Assembly (NCBI RefSeq): GCF_001748145.1
Contig: NZ_BCQA01000001.1
Span: forward strand, 620,001 to 684,000
DNA: 64,000 nucleotides
Source: Bosea sp. BIWAKO-01
Lineage (GTDB): Bacteria; Pseudomonadota; Alphaproteobacteria; Rhizobiales; Beijerinckiaceae
Reading direction: 5' to 3'
The notes under the pieces were generated by a model, which saw only the letters and a program-made list of their open reading frames with translations, was not told where the DNA came from and did no database searches. Positions 10,677-20,225 of this stretch are shown one piece after another (position 1 is the first letter of the stretch; each line of letters opens with the position of its first letter). The translations under genes were made by a program, and so were the position numbers.

Positions 10677-11776
10677 GGCGCGGGCTCCCGCAATCCGAGT
10701 TCTCCGGCCAGGGCATCAAGCTGGCCAAGCGCTGCACCATCGTCGGCAAAGCGCTGGCGGGCCGCGATGATCGCCTCTCGCGCTGCCGGCTTGTCGCCGA
10801 GCACGACCTGCGAACGGATCAGGCGCGTCCATTCGGCGAAGGTGCCGCCGCCCATCTTGAGGCGCTCGGCAAGACCATCGACCATGCCCCGGATCGCGAG
10901 CTGCTGCTCGCCCGGCGGCAAGGCCGCGATCGAGGCACCGGTGGACGGTGCGGCCTCCAGCCCCTCCAGGCGCAGGCGCACCGTCCCGACCCAGGTCGCG
11001 TCAGCGGGAGCGTCAGCGAGCAGAGCGCGCAGATCGACAATCGCGCCGGCACTGTCGCCGTCCTGCTCCTTGGCAATCGCCAGGAAGAAGCGGGCCCGAG
11101 CATTACCGCCGTCGAGCTTGACCGCTTCGGTCAGCGGCTGGCGCGCTTCAGCCGTCACCACGCCGCCTGCGGCAAGCGCACGCGCCTCGCCAAGGCCGGC
11201 CAGCAATTCGGCATTGGCTCCGCCATGCTCCAGCGCCGCCGCAAAGGCCCGCGCCGCCTCGTCGTAACGACCCTGGCGCAAATAGACCGGCGCCACGACG
11301 GCCCAGCCCCGCGCGTCGCCGGGGTTGGCCGCCAGATGAGCCTCGATGCGGCTGACCGCGAGCGCAAAATCCTGAGAGGGGTCCGATTTCAGCCGCGCCG
11401 AGAGCGGCTGGTCCGGTCGCTCGGGCGAGCCCTGAGCGCCGTAGAGCAGAAGGGCAAAGAGCGGCACGCAGGACAGCGCGATCGCCGAGGCTGCACGACG
11501 GCGACGCAGCGCGGGTTCGCTGTCTCCCGTGGGAACGGCCTCCCCGTCCGCCGCACGCAAGAGCCTGCGCCCGGCCTCGGCGCGCGCAGCGTCCGCCTCG
11601 GTGCCGCCGATCAGCCCGCGGCCAAAATCGCGGTCGATCTCGGCGAGCTGGGAGCGATAGAGGCTCTTTGCGTCGGTGACCTCGGCAAACGCGTTCGCGT
11701 CTCCGCGCCCAAGGGGCCAGAGCAAGGCGAAAACCGCCGCCGCCGTCATTGCCGCAAAGATGATCCAGATCAGCAT
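10673..11776 (-). CDS. ccmI: Cytochrome c maturation protein CcmI (CycH)
   Basis: Inner-membrane apocytochrome c chaperone of the heme-ligation complex. The 367-residue protein has two N-terminal membrane segments (about 2-20 and 94-113) separated by a cytoplasmic Ala/Arg-rich stretch with a leucine-zipper-like [17 protein letters not shown], then a periplasmic region with TPR-like helices (about 140-360, for example [22 protein letters not shown]). First gene of ccmIEFH; the heme exporter genes ccmABC are not in the window, as usual for Rhizobiales, where they are elsewhere. The promoter should lie in the 71 bases after the kinase gene upstream, but I see no clear boxes. Confidence 0.92.
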   Translation of the reverse strand: MLIWIIFAAMTAAAVFALLWPLGRGDANAFAEVTDAKSLYRSQLAEIDRDFGRGLIGGTEADAARAEAGRRLLRAADGEAVPTGDSEPALRRRRAASAIALSCVPLFALLLYGAQGSPERPDQPLSARLKSDPSQDFALAVSRIEAHLAANPGDARGWAVVAPVYLRQGRYDEAARAFAAALEHGGANAELLAGLGEARALAAGGVVTAEARQPLTEAVKLDGGNARARFFLAIAKEQDGDSAGAIVDLRALLADAPADATWVGTVRLRLEGLEAAPSTGASIAALPPGEQQLAIRGMVDGLAERLKMGGGTFAEWTRLIRSQVVLGDKPAAREAIIAARQRFADDGAALGQLDALAGELGLREPAP

Positions 11777-11847
11777 GTCGCGTTCATAGCCAATCGCTGA
11801 CGCCGTATCATGTCTGCCGATGGCGACAAAGGGTCACGTCGGCACCG

Positions 11848-13218
11848 TCAGACCGAAGGAAGCAGCAGGCGCGCCCGCAGGCCGCCGAGGCGGGAGCGCT
11901 CGAGCGTGACCTCGCCGCCATAGAGCTTGGCGAGATCGACCACGATCGAGAGCCCGAGGCCGGAGCCCGGCGTCGTCTCGTCGAGCCTGCGACCACGCTT
12001 GAGCACGTCGAGCAGGGCCTCGGACGGGAGCCCGGGACCATCATCGTCGATCAGCAACGCGATCCGCCCCTCTTCGGCTTCGGGAGCCAGGCTCACCTCG
12101 ACCGTCGAGCGCGCCCATTTGAACGCGTTGTCGAGCAGATTGCCGAGCATTTCCTCCAGATCCTGCCGCTCGCCGCGAAAGCGGACATGGGGCGGGACGT
12201 GGTGCATGCCTGTGATGCCGCGCCCCTGCGAGATCTTGGCGAAGGTGCGGATCAGGGCGTCGAGCGAGGGTGCAACCTCGGTGACGCTGCCGAGCGCGCC
12301 GGAGAGTGCGGCCGCCCGCGCGCGGTCGAGATAGTACTGCACCTGGTCGCGCATGATCGCCGCCTGGTTGCGCACAGTCTGCGGCAGATGCGGGTCGCTT
12401 GCCTCGGCTTCGTTCAGCATCACGCTGAGCGGCGTCTTCAGGGCGTGGGCGAGATTTCCGACCTGGGTCCGGGCCCGTTCCAGGATTTCGCGGTTGGCGT
12501 CGATGAGCTGATTGAGTTCGCCAGCCAGTGGCGCAAGATCAGGCGGGTATTTTCCGGCGATCCGGGCGGCCTCGCCGGTTCGCACCGAGCCGACCGCTGT
12601 CCCAAGCCTGACGAGGGGGCGCAGGCCGAAGCGAACCTGGATCAGGGTCGAGGCGACGAGCGCGAGCCCGAGCAGCAGGAAGGTCAATGTCAGCGCCAGG
12701 CGGAAATCACGGATGTCGCCCTCGATCTCGTCGGCAGGCGCCGCGACGCCGACGATGAAGCGTCCATCCTCGCCGACATCGATCTCGCGCTCGATGATGC
12801 GCAGACCTCTCTCGTCCGGACCCGAGACATAGCTCTCACGCAAGCCGCGCGCGTTCGGCGTCAGCTGCTGGTCGAGAAGCTTCGGCAACTGCCCGCCGAC
12901 AAGAGAGCGCGAGGTGCGCACCACGGGCTTTTCGCCGTCGAGCCTGACGATCTGCCAGTACCAGCCCGATAGCGGCAGATCGAAACGCGGCTCGCCGAGA
13001 TCGCCGATCGCCTGGCGTTCGGTTTCCGGCGGCGCAGCGAGATCCGCGACCAGCTCCTTGATGTAGACGCTGAGCCGCTCGTCGAAGCCACGTTCGGCCG
13101 AGCGGCGGTAGAATGTCGTCAGGCCGAAGCCGGCGAGCGCCAGCACCAGCGCGCAGCACACTGCCGCCGACAGGAAAAGGCGAGCGCCGAGCGAATAGCG
13201 GTGCGATTTGCCCGGCAT
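11848..13218 (-). CDS. Sensor histidine kinase, FeuQ/PhoQ-like
   Basis: Inner-membrane sensor kinase of 456 residues, 9 bases after the regulator gene. It has two membrane segments (about 13-33 and 174-195) enclosing a periplasmic sensor domain of about 140 residues, a short HAMP-like linker, HisKA with NLAHALKTPLSVM (His258) and HATPase_c with NLLDNAFKWA, DDGPGLP and GSGLGLSIV. The NLAHALKTPL form and the gene order small secreted protein-regulator-kinase resemble FeuN-FeuP-FeuQ of Sinorhizobium and PhoPQ systems. The identity with FeuQ is inferred, not proven. The encoded protein lies just upstream of the ccm operon, same strand, with 71 bases between. Confidence 0.88.
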   Translation of the reverse strand: MPGKSHRYSLGARLFLSAAVCCALVLALAGFGLTTFYRRSAERGFDERLSVYIKELVADLAAPPETERQAIGDLGEPRFDLPLSGWYWQIVRLDGEKPVVRTSRSLVGGQLPKLLDQQLTPNARGLRESYVSGPDERGLRIIEREIDVGEDGRFIVGVAAPADEIEGDIRDFRLALTLTFLLLGLALVASTLIQVRFGLRPLVRLGTAVGSVRTGEAARIAGKYPPDLAPLAGELNQLIDANREILERARTQVGNLAHALKTPLSVMLNEAEASDPHLPQTVRNQAAIMRDQVQYYLDRARAAALSGALGSVTEVAPSLDALIRTFAKISQGRGITGMHHVPPHVRFRGERQDLEEMLGNLLDNAFKWARSTVEVSLAPEAEEGRIALLIDDDGPGLPSEALLDVLKRGRRLDETTPGSGLGLSIVVDLAKLYGGEVTLERSRLGGLRARLLLPSV

Positions 13219-13227
13219 GGAGCGTCG

Positions 13228-13896
13228 TCAGACCTTGGCAGGCGCGGCGGCGATGTAGCCAAGCCCACGAACGGTCTCGATGATCTCGACGCCGAGCTTC
13301 TTGCGGAGACGGCCGACGAAAACCTCGATGGTGTTGGAGTCCCGGTCGAAATCCTGATCGTAGAGATGCTCGACCAGTTCGGTACGCGAGACGACACGAC
13401 CTTGATGATGCATCAGATAGGCAAGCAGCCGGTATTCGTGCGAGGTGAGCTTGACCGGATTGCCGTCGACGACGACCCGGCTGGCGCGTGTGTCGAGCCG
13501 CACCGGGCCGCAGGTGAGCTCCGAGGTGGCATGGCCGGCCGCACGGCGCAGCAGCGCCCGGACGCGGGCCAGCAGCTCCTCGATATGGAACGGCTTGACG
13601 ACATAGTCGTCGGCGCCCGCATCGAAGCCCGAGACCTTGTCGCTCCAGCGATCCCGTGCGGTCAGGATCAGCACCGGCATGGTCTTTTCGGCCCGGCGCC
13701 AGCCCTGGAGCACAGTCACGCCATCGACCTTCGGCAGGCCGAGATCGAGGATCACTGCGTCATAGGGTTCGGTCTCTCCGAGATAGAGGCCCTCCTCGCC
13801 GTCGAACGCCTTGTCGACGGCATAGCCGGCATTCTCCAGCGCGGTCACGATCTGGCGATTGAGGTCCTTGTCGTCCTCGACGACGAGCAGTCTCAC
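13228..13896 (-). CDS. OmpR/PhoB-family response regulator, FeuP-like
   Basis: DNA-binding response regulator of 222 residues, partner of the kinase downstream. The receiver domain has Glu7-Asp8-Asp9, phospho-acceptor Asp51 (VILDLGLPKVDG) and the VKPFHIEELLAR signature with the conserved Lys; the winged-helix domain (about 125-215) has LTSHEYRLLAYL and VRGLGYIA. SHEYRLL and YDQDFDRDSNT are typical of the alphaproteobacterial PhoP/FeuP branch. The start fits ACAGGAGTGAG upstream (AGGAG ribosome binding site). Targets are unknown; FeuP in Sinorhizobium controls periplasmic glucan export, which is a hypothesis for this protein. Confidence 0.9.
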   Translation of the reverse strand: MRLLVVEDDKDLNRQIVTALENAGYAVDKAFDGEEGLYLGETEPYDAVILDLGLPKVDGVTVLQGWRRAEKTMPVLILTARDRWSDKVSGFDAGADDYVVKPFHIEELLARVRALLRRAAGHATSELTCGPVRLDTRASRVVVDGNPVKLTSHEYRLLAYLMHHQGRVVSRTELVEHLYDQDFDRDSNTIEVFVGRLRKKLGVEIIETVRGLGYIAAAPAKV

Positions 13897-13955
13897 GTCG
13901 GCTCACTCCTGTCTTGATGTCCCGAGGCCGGATGCCTTCGCCTGAAGGCTGCCGC

Positions 13956-14276
13956 TCAGCGAATGGTTGAGACCTTGCCGGACTGGCCCTCGAGCGTCAC
14001 CCGGGCCACGCGACCGTCGCGCTTCAACGTCGTTACAACATAGACGAAATCATCGCCCTGGCGACACAGCCTGATACGGACGACCTCGCCCGGCGCGGCG
14101 TTGCGCGCATGCCTGGAGGCCTGGGCTGGCTGGATCACCCGCCCATCCGACACCGCCTCGCGCATCTCGTCTGCCGACAGGCAGGAGATGGGCTCCTGGC
14201 TGTCGATTGTGACAATCGGGAGGGGCTGGGCAAGCAGTGTCAGGGCGAAGATCGTTTCGACGGGCATCATCGACAT
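13956..14276 (-). CDS. Small exported PepSY-like protein, FeuN-like position
   Basis: A 106-residue protein with a hydrophobic N-terminal segment (VETIFALTLLAQPLPIV) that looks like a signal peptide, and a basic C-terminal part whose FVYVVTTLKRDGRVARVTLEGQSGKV stretch resembles the end of PepSY folds (that run spans about 81-102). An in-frame stop sits directly before the ATG at 14276, so the start can only be there or at the next two Met codons; ribosome binding is weak. It precedes a regulator-kinase pair by 59 bases, the place where feuN, encoding a periplasmic inhibitor of FeuQ, sits in Sinorhizobium. A role as a periplasmic modulator of the kinase is inference. Confidence 0.65.
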   Translation of the reverse strand: MSMMPVETIFALTLLAQPLPIVTIDSQEPISCLSADEMREAVSDGRVIQPAQASRHARNAAPGEVVRIRLCRQGDDFVYVVTTLKRDGRVARVTLEGQSGKVSTIR

Positions 14277-14592
14277 TCGCTAATCCCGAGCAACTGAACA
14301 CGCCATGAATGGGCGGCTCGCGTATCGTCAGGATATGCCAGTGCACCGCCAGCCGTCCACGCCATTCCTGTCCCTTGCCCACAACCTTGCGGATCTGTGC
14401 GTGGGCGATCTCAATCTCGGTTTGCAGACGTCCGTCTCACGGAGTCCTGCATTTCCGCGCCCCGCCAGCCGCACGCGCCGCTGGCTGGCCTGACGAACAA
14501 GCCCCTCCAGCGTCAGCCGTCGGTTCCGATTACAGGTTCAATTATGCGATCCGACGCGCTATCGCTCCCAGCTCACGATGAGAGGAGATCCG
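14277..14592. other. Divergent intergenic region with no gene recognised
   Basis: About 316 bases between the minus-strand small exported protein and the plus-strand trypsin-like protease. Only short, unconvincing reading frames occur. It must hold the promoters of both sides. A weakly AT-richer stretch near 14523-14550 is the likeliest place for the plus-strand promoter, but no box pair is convincing. Confidence 0.5.
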
Positions 14593-15372
14593 ATGAGCGT
14601 CAGAGGTTCGATTGGCCCTGGCGGGCTCGCGCTCGCAGCGCTTCTGGCGGCAACGCCTGCCCTGGCCGTGCTCGGCGGACGCGACGGCGGGCCTTCGGCC
14701 GCGTCGACGCTGATGGTTCTCAATGCGCGCGGCGGCGTCTGCAGCGGGATCGTCCTGTCACCGCGAACGATCCTGACCGCGGCCCATTGCGCCGATGGCG
14801 GCGTCGAGCTGCGCATCCACTGGAAGGACGGCAGCGGCGAACCGGTGCTGATCGCTCCTGCCACGGTCTCGTTCCATCCCGGCTTCGATGCGAAGGCGAT
14901 CACGGCGCGGCGCCGCTCGATTGATCTCGCCCTGGTGCGCCTGTCCGCACCGCTGCCGTCGCGCTTCTCGCCCGCCGCCTTGATCGACGGCGGCCTGCCG
15001 CGCGCCGGTTCGGAGATCACCCTTGCAGGCTATGGGGTCTCCCGGGAGGGAGAGGCCCGCACCACCGGCACCTACCGCTCCGCCACTCTGGCGACGGTCG
15101 AGCCCTATGGCCCAGGCAAGATCCTGCTCTGGGCGGCAGATCCTGCTGGTGCGGGCAGTCGCCCCGGCGCCGGCGCCTGCCAGGGAGATTCCGGCGGCCC
15201 GATCTGGCAGGGCAGCGACGGCGTCATCGCCGTGACAAGCTGGTCCACTGGCCCGAAGGGCAGGAATTGTGGCCTGCTGAGCCAGGGCGTTCTCGTCGCG
15301 CCGCAGCGAAACTGGATCGACCGCACCTTGTCGCAATGGGGCGAGAGCGCATCCTGGACACCCGATCGCTGA
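14593..15372 (+). CDS. Secreted trypsin-like serine protease (S1 family), first of tandem pair
   Basis: Exported endopeptidase of 259 residues: signal peptide 1-25 (GLALAALLAATPALA), then a compact chymotrypsin fold with the full triad His65 (LTAAHC), Asp111 (SIDLALVRL) and Ser200 (CQGDSGGP). Cys50/Cys66 are placed as in the conserved His-loop disulfide of S1 enzymes. There is no pro-domain of note beyond the few residues before VLGGRDGG, which could act as the new N-terminus after cleavage. AGGAG at 14583 sets the start at ATG 14593 rather than the in-frame ATG at 14578. Sixty-three bases before a paralogue with the same layout. Confidence 0.9.
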   Translation: MSVRGSIGPGGLALAALLAATPALAVLGGRDGGPSAASTLMVLNARGGVCSGIVLSPRTILTAAHCADGGVELRIHWKDGSGEPVLIAPATVSFHPGFDAKAITARRRSIDLALVRLSAPLPSRFSPAALIDGGLPRAGSEITLAGYGVSREGEARTTGTYRSATLATVEPYGPGKILLWAADPAGAGSRPGAGACQGDSGGPIWQGSDGVIAVTSWSTGPKGRNCGLLSQGVLVAPQRNWIDRTLSQWGESASWTPDR

Positions 15373-15435
15373 TCGAAACACTGGACTGGCTCGAAACAGG
15401 CCATAGAGTGGCAATGTGAATACGGCGGTTGCTTC

Positions 15436-16278
15436 ATGATGTCTCGTGCTCCGATCCTTGCCCTTGCCGCAGCACTTTGCGCGGCGGCCTCCCCGGTAGC
15501 TGCCGTCGTCGGTGGCGCTCCTTCGCGAGGGGTCGATGGCCCGCGCGCATGGACGGTCAGGGTCGAGACCAGCCGCGGCGAGCTCTGTTCCGGCGCGGCG
15601 ATCGCGCCTGAACTCGTCCTGACCGCGGCGCATTGCCTGATGGGCGGTGGGGCGGTCCGTGTGGTGAGCCTGGATCCGCGCTTTCGCGAGCGCAGCCACC
15701 CGGTGATCGGGGTCCTGCCGCATCCGAGCTTCGTTCCCGGCACCACGCCGCGCACCCAGCCCGGGACCGACCTCGCCGTTCTCAGGCTCGCCTCTCCCCT
15801 TCCCGCCGATATCGAACCGCTCTCGCTTGGCAGCGGTCTCTGGCAGGGCGAGACCGTGACGATGGCAGGCTATGGCCTCTCGTCCGAGAACAACAAGCGT
15901 ACCGCGCGGCGGCTGCGCGAGACGCCGCTCGTCAATGCCGGAAACTACACGACGTCGAACACGGTGAAGGTCGCGGTCGACACGCAGGCGCTGGGCGAAA
16001 CGCCTGGCGCGGGTGCCTGCCGTGGCGATTCCGGCGGCCCCGTCCTGCGCGGCTCGGCGGCCTCACGGGATCTGGTCGGCATCGTCAGCTGGTCGAGCGG
16101 CCCGCTGAATTCGCGCGTCAGGCGGATTTGCGGCGGTTTCACCGCCATTACGCCGATCAGTGAGCACCGCTCCTGGATCACCGAGGCCAGCGGCCGGCTT
16201 CTCGCGCTTGGCGAAGGCGGGCGCCAGGAGGCTCCGATCGCGCCGCGCGCCAGCTATAGCTGGTGGTTCAGCCGCTGA
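15436..16278 (+). CDS. Secreted trypsin-like serine protease (S1 family), second of tandem pair
   Basis: Paralogue of the preceding gene, 280 residues. Signal peptide about 1-23, activation-like N-terminus VVGGAPSRG, triad His67 (LTAAHC), Asp112 (GTDLAVLRL) and Ser199 (CRGDSGGP). The shared features GAGAC(Q/R)GDSGGP, VTSWSTGP/IVSWSSGP and matching cysteines show a duplication. It carries an extra C-terminal tail of about 20 residues ending in Trp-rich SYSWWFSR. The ribosome binding site is weak, so this gene may depend on translation of its neighbour. Substrates unknown; S1 proteases are not universal in bacteria and usually act extracellularly or in the periplasm. Confidence 0.88.
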   Translation: MMSRAPILALAAALCAAASPVAAVVGGAPSRGVDGPRAWTVRVETSRGELCSGAAIAPELVLTAAHCLMGGGAVRVVSLDPRFRERSHPVIGVLPHPSFVPGTTPRTQPGTDLAVLRLASPLPADIEPLSLGSGLWQGETVTMAGYGLSSENNKRTARRLRETPLVNAGNYTTSNTVKVAVDTQALGETPGAGACRGDSGGPVLRGSAASRDLVGIVSWSSGPLNSRVRRICGGFTAITPISEHRSWITEASGRLLALGEGGRQEAPIAPRASYSWWFSR

Positions 16279-16457
16279 GCCGAACCCGACGGCTCAACGC
16301 GGAACCTCCGTCCGCTCCCGTCGGCAGGGCCGTGCGACGCGTGAGATGCACAACCCGGCCGGCGAAATCCGGCATCGCAGTGGTCTGGCGAGCCCGATAA
16401 CGCCCGCACCGGACTGCAGAGGGCAGACCATCGGGAGGCGCGGCGGTTGAAGGAGAC

Positions 16458-17039
16458 TCAGGTCTCCTCCTTCTCCACCCATTTGAACGTCGCGGACGGA
16501 ACATATTGATCCATCCTTTCGAGCAGGGTCGCCGGCTCGGTATCCGTCATCGCCATGGCGCGGTGGTTCTGCTTCAGGAAGCCCGCCTCGACGGTGTTGT
16601 CGAGGAAGGTCGCGAGCGGATCGTAGAAGCCGCCGATATTCAGGAAGCCGAGCGGTTTCGTGTGAATGCCGAGTTGGCCCCAGGTCCAGATCTCGAAAAT
16701 CTCCTCGAAGGTGCCGATGCCGCCCGGCATCGCGATGAAGCCGTCCGAGAGTTCAGCCATCCTCGCCTTGCGCGTGTGCATGGTGTCGACCACTTCGAGC
16801 CGGGTCAGCCCGTTATGGCCGATCTCCTTTTCGCGGAGCGCGCGCGGGATGATGCCGTGGACCTCGCCTCCGGCCGCGAGCGCCGCATTGGCAACGGTGC
16901 CCATGAGACCGACAGCGCCGCCGCCATAGACGAGCGTCAGCCCGCGCCTGGCGATCTCGGCGCCCATGGCCCGGGCGCCGGCGGCGTAGACCTCGTCATT
17001 GCCCGGGTTGGAGCCGCAAAAGATACAAACCGATTTCAT
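16458..17039 (-). CDS. LOG family protein (putative cytokinin riboside 5'-monophosphate phosphoribohydrolase)
   Basis: Cytosolic protein of 193 residues of the LOG/TIGR00730 family, which cleaves nucleoside 5'-monophosphates (cytokinin ribotides, AMP) at the N-glycosidic bond. The Rossmann-like fold has the family signature PGGIGTFEE (105-113) and the early CGSNPG and [11 protein letters not shown] motifs. Its ATG overlaps the stop of the M20 peptidase gene by 4 bases, so the two are co-translated. In soil and plant-associated bacteria such genes may yield active cytokinins or simply act in nucleotide salvage; which applies here is not visible. Confidence 0.9.
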   Translation of the reverse strand: MKSVCIFCGSNPGNDEVYAAGARAMGAEIARRGLTLVYGGGAVGLMGTVANAALAAGGEVHGIIPRALREKEIGHNGLTRLEVVDTMHTRKARMAELSDGFIAMPGGIGTFEEIFEIWTWGQLGIHTKPLGFLNIGGFYDPLATFLDNTVEAGFLKQNHRAMAMTDTEPATLLERMDQYVPSATFKWVEKEET

Positions 17040-18418
17040 GCGCCCAGCGCCTGCAGGATGCGGGCCCAGGAACGCTGGCCCTTGTGGAAGGAAGAGAGGT
17101 CGTATTTCTCGTTCGGCGAGTGGACGCGGTCATCATCAAGACCGAAGCCGACGAGCAGGGTGTCCATGCCGAGCGTGCGCTTGAAGTCCCCGGCGACCGG
17201 GATCGAGCCACCCGAGCCGATGGTCACCGCCTTGCGGCCCCATTCCTCGGTCAGCGCGGCCTGCGCCTTGAGCAGGGCCGGCGAATCGACGGGAACGGCA
17301 ATCGCCGGCGAGGCACCGTGCGCAACGAACTCGGCCGTGACATCCGCCGGCAATCGCGCCCGCACGAAGGCCTGGAAGGCGGCCGCGATCTTCTGCGGGT
17401 CCTGCTTGCCGACGAGGCGGAAGGAGATCTTGGCCGAAGCCTTGGCCGCGATCACCGTCTTGGTGCCTTCGCCGATATAGCCGCCCCAGAGACCGTTGAC
17501 GTCGCAGGTCGGGCGCGACTGGATCTGCTCGATCAGCATCCGGCCCTTCTCCCCGATCGAGTGCTTGAGGCCGATCCCCCCGAGGAATTCCGCTTCGGTC
17601 AGGCCGAGCGCCTGCCAATCCGCCTTCTGCTCGGCCGTCGGTTCCTCGACACCGTCATAGAAGCCGGGAATGGTGATCCGCCCGGTCTCGTCGTGGAGCG
17701 CCGCGACGATGCGCGACAGCACATGGATCGGATTGGCGGCGGCGCCACCGAACAGGCCCGAATGCAGGTCGCGGTCGGCGCAGGTGATCGTCACCTCCTG
17801 ATAGACCAACCCGCGCAGCGAAGCGGTGATGGCCGGCGTTTCCCGATCCCACATGCCGGTGTCGCAGATCAGCGCGACATCGGCCTTCAGCTCCTCGGCA
17901 TGCGCCGCGACGAAGGGCGGCAGATTGGGAGAGCCGGATTCCTCCTCGCCCTCCACCAGGATAGTGATGCCGACCGGCAGATCGCCGGTTTCCTTCAGCG
18001 TCGCCCGCAAGGCCTCGATGAAGGTCATCACCTGGCCCTTGTCGTCACAGGCGCCGCGCCCCGTGATGACCTTGCGGCCGGGCGCGATCTCCTTGACCAC
18101 GGGCTTGAACGGGTCGCTTTCCCACAGGTTCAACGGATCGACCGGCTGGACGTCGTAATGGCCATAGAACAGCACATGCGGCGCGCCGGGCTTCGGCCGA
18201 TGCCCGACGACGATCGGCTGGCCGGGCGTCTCGCGCAGCGAGGCCTTGAAGCCGAGCGATTCGAGATCGTCCCGCAGCCATTCCGCGGCGCGGCGGCTAT
18301 CGGCGGCATAGGCCGGATCGGTGGCGATCGACGGAATCGCGATCCACGACGCCAGCCGGGCCAGCGAGGCATCCAGTTCGGCATCGAGGCGGGAGAGAAT
18401 CGCAGGAAGCTTGGGCAT
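17036..18418 (-). CDS. M20 family metallopeptidase (dipeptidase)
   Basis: Zinc-dependent cytosolic dipeptidase of 460 residues. The metal and catalytic residues of clan MH are visible: His87 and Asp89 (FYGHYDVQP), the bridging Asp in GRGACDDKG (125), and the catalytic Glu159-Glu160 (VEGEEESGS), with a dimerisation (lid) domain between. Start chosen at ATG 18418 because [15 protein letters not shown] matches the family N-terminus; the frame continues 32 codons upstream with no family resemblance. It is 115 bases downstream of the HerA-like gene and coupled to the LOG gene. It would release amino acids from the imported peptides expected from the two peptide transporters in this window. Confidence 0.9.
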   Translation of the reverse strand: MPKLPAILSRLDAELDASLARLASWIAIPSIATDPAYAADSRRAAEWLRDDLESLGFKASLRETPGQPIVVGHRPKPGAPHVLFYGHYDVQPVDPLNLWESDPFKPVVKEIAPGRKVITGRGACDDKGQVMTFIEALRATLKETGDLPVGITILVEGEEESGSPNLPPFVAAHAEELKADVALICDTGMWDRETPAITASLRGLVYQEVTITCADRDLHSGLFGGAAANPIHVLSRIVAALHDETGRITIPGFYDGVEEPTAEQKADWQALGLTEAEFLGGIGLKHSIGEKGRMLIEQIQSRPTCDVNGLWGGYIGEGTKTVIAAKASAKISFRLVGKQDPQKIAAAFQAFVRARLPADVTAEFVAHGASPAIAVPVDSPALLKAQAALTEEWGRKAVTIGSGGSIPVAGDFKRTLGMDTLLVGFGLDDDRVHSPNEKYDLSSFHKGQRSWARILQALGA

Positions 18419-18533
18419 GTCGCTCGATCTCACTATGGGCTCAAGGCATGAGCGGATTTTAGGTTGCATCATCATGACAAGCCATGGTGCCGGCACCAGC
18501 AGGCCGGCCGGCATGGCTGCCCCGCGTCGCCGG

Positions 18534-20075
18534 CTATTTGCGGCCGCCCATCATCGAGCCGAGCACTCCGCGAAGGATGGCCGAGCCGATCTGGCGCCCC
18601 ATCGTCGAGGCGGCCGAACGGGCTGCCGACGTAATGATCTTTTCCGTCATGCTTGGCGGAAGCCGCCCGCCCCGGCTGCCCGGACCGGTCTTGGGCCGCT
18701 CGCCATTGCCGACGGCGTCGCCAAGCCAGCCACCGATCGTATCCATGATGCCGCCGCCGCCAGTCGACGCCTCGACCGGCGAACCATCGCCGTTCAGGCC
18801 CTTGCGCTTCATCAGCTCTTCATAGGCCGACTCGCGGTCGATCATGGTGTCGTATTTCCCGGCAAAGCCGGAATCGCGCATGCACTGGGCACGCTCCTGG
18901 GCTGAGACCGGGCCGACCTGCGCCATGGGCGGCGCGATCAGCGTGCGCTCGACCATGGTCGGCGTGCCCTTGCCCTCCAGCGTCGAGGTCAGCGCCTCGC
19001 CGACCGCAAGCTGGGTGATCGCTTCCTCGGTCTTGAATTTGGGGTTCTGACGGAAGGTTTCGGCGGCCGCCTTGACCGCCTTCTGATCGCGCGGCGTGAA
19101 GGCGCGCAGCGCGTGCTGCACACGGTTGCCGAGTTGGGCCAGAACCGTGTCGGGAATATCGAGCGGGTTTTGCGTGACGAAATAGACGCCGACGCCCTTC
19201 GAGCGGATCAGCCTGACCACCTGCTCGACGGCCGTCAGCAGTGCCTTCGGCGCGCCGTTGAAGAGCAGATGAGCCTCGTCGAAGAAGAAGACCAGCTTCG
19301 GCTTGTCGAGATCGCCGACCTCCGGCAGCTGCTCGAACAGCTCCGAGAGCAGCCAGAGCAGGAAGGTTGCATAGAGCCGCGGATTGGCCATCAGCTTGTC
19401 GGCGGCGAGCATGTTGATGACGCCGCGCCCGCCACGGTCGGTCCGCATCAGGTCGTTGATGTCGAGCGCCGGCTCGCCGAAGAACAGATCGCCCTTCTGG
19501 TTTTCCAGCACCAGCAAGGAGCGCTGGATCGTCCCGACCGACTGGGCCGTGACGTTGCCGTATTTCGTCGTCAGCGACTGCGCGTTCTCTGCGATGAAGG
19601 AGAGGATCGCGCGCAGGTCCTTGAGGTCGAGCAGCAGCAGCTTCTGTTCGTCGGCAATGCGGAAGGCGATGTTGAGCACCCCCTCCTGCGTGTCGTTGAG
19701 ATCGAGCAGGCGCGACAGCAGCAGCGGCCCCATTTCCGAGATGGTCGCGCGGACAGGATGGCCCTGCTCGCCGAACACGTCCCAGAATACGGTGGTGAAC
19801 TGGTCAGGCTGGTAGGTCACGCCGATCTCCTCGGCGCGCTTGAGGAAGGGCGGCTTCGAATCGCCCGGTGCGGCAACACCGGACAGGTCGCCCTTGATGT
19901 CGGCTGCAAAGACGGGAACGCCGTGGCGCGCAAAGCCTTCGGCCAGAACCTGCAATGTCACCGTCTTGCCGGTGCCGGTTGCGCCAGTGATCAGGCCATG
20001 ACGATTGGCAAGCTTGAGCAGGAGCGATTCGGGCTTCCAGCTCTTGCCGATCAGAATCGTGCCGTCATCCGCCAT
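18534..20075 (-). CDS. HerA-like P-loop ATPase (DUF853, YjgR type)
   Basis: Cytoplasmic P-loop ATPase of 513 residues of the helicase HerA-like DUF853 family. Walker A is GATGTGKT (31-38), Walker B is [12 protein letters not shown] (about 265), and an arginine-finger region with [19 protein letters not shown] follows. The C-terminal 90 residues form a Gly/Ser-rich linker and a basic tail ending SMMGGRK. HerA proteins move DNA, but no nuclease partner (NurA) or restriction/defence gene is adjacent, and the biological role of this branch is not established. Divergent from a small glycine-rich protein across 150 bases. Confidence 0.88.
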   Translation of the reverse strand: MADDGTILIGKSWKPESLLLKLANRHGLITGATGTGKTVTLQVLAEGFARHGVPVFAADIKGDLSGVAAPGDSKPPFLKRAEEIGVTYQPDQFTTVFWDVFGEQGHPVRATISEMGPLLLSRLLDLNDTQEGVLNIAFRIADEQKLLLLDLKDLRAILSFIAENAQSLTTKYGNVTAQSVGTIQRSLLVLENQKGDLFFGEPALDINDLMRTDRGGRGVINMLAADKLMANPRLYATFLLWLLSELFEQLPEVGDLDKPKLVFFFDEAHLLFNGAPKALLTAVEQVVRLIRSKGVGVYFVTQNPLDIPDTVLAQLGNRVQHALRAFTPRDQKAVKAAAETFRQNPKFKTEEAITQLAVGEALTSTLEGKGTPTMVERTLIAPPMAQVGPVSAQERAQCMRDSGFAGKYDTMIDRESAYEELMKRKGLNGDGSPVEASTGGGGIMDTIGGWLGDAVGNGERPKTGPGSRGGRLPPSMTEKIITSAARSAASTMGRQIGSAILRGVLGSMMGGRK

Positions 20076-20155
20076 GAGATTCGCCTATGCTGTTGTCGAA
20101 GCGTCAGGCGACGGGTGTAGCGAAATGGGCCGTCCGGCGGAAGCCTGAACCCTGT

Positions 20156-20184
20156 TTGATTCAGATCGTAAATATGTAAACTAT
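20156..20184 (+). promoter_or_regulatory. Candidate sigma-70 promoter of the small glycine-rich gene
   Basis: TTGATT (20156-20161), 17 bases, then AACTAT (20179-20184) in the most AT-rich stretch of the 150-base divergent region between the HerA-like gene and 20226. The -35 match is good, the -10 match weak; a slightly shifted -10 (TAAACT at 20177) is possible. Confidence 0.3.
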
Positions 20185-20225
20185 CACCAAGCGGCACAGG
20201 CCGACCCCTTGAAGAGGACAAACCG

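Noticed and set aside
16279..16457. Possible small gene between the second trypsin and LOG genes
   Set aside because: Only frames without ribosome binding site or recognisable sequence; treated as a 179-base convergent gap with nothing found.
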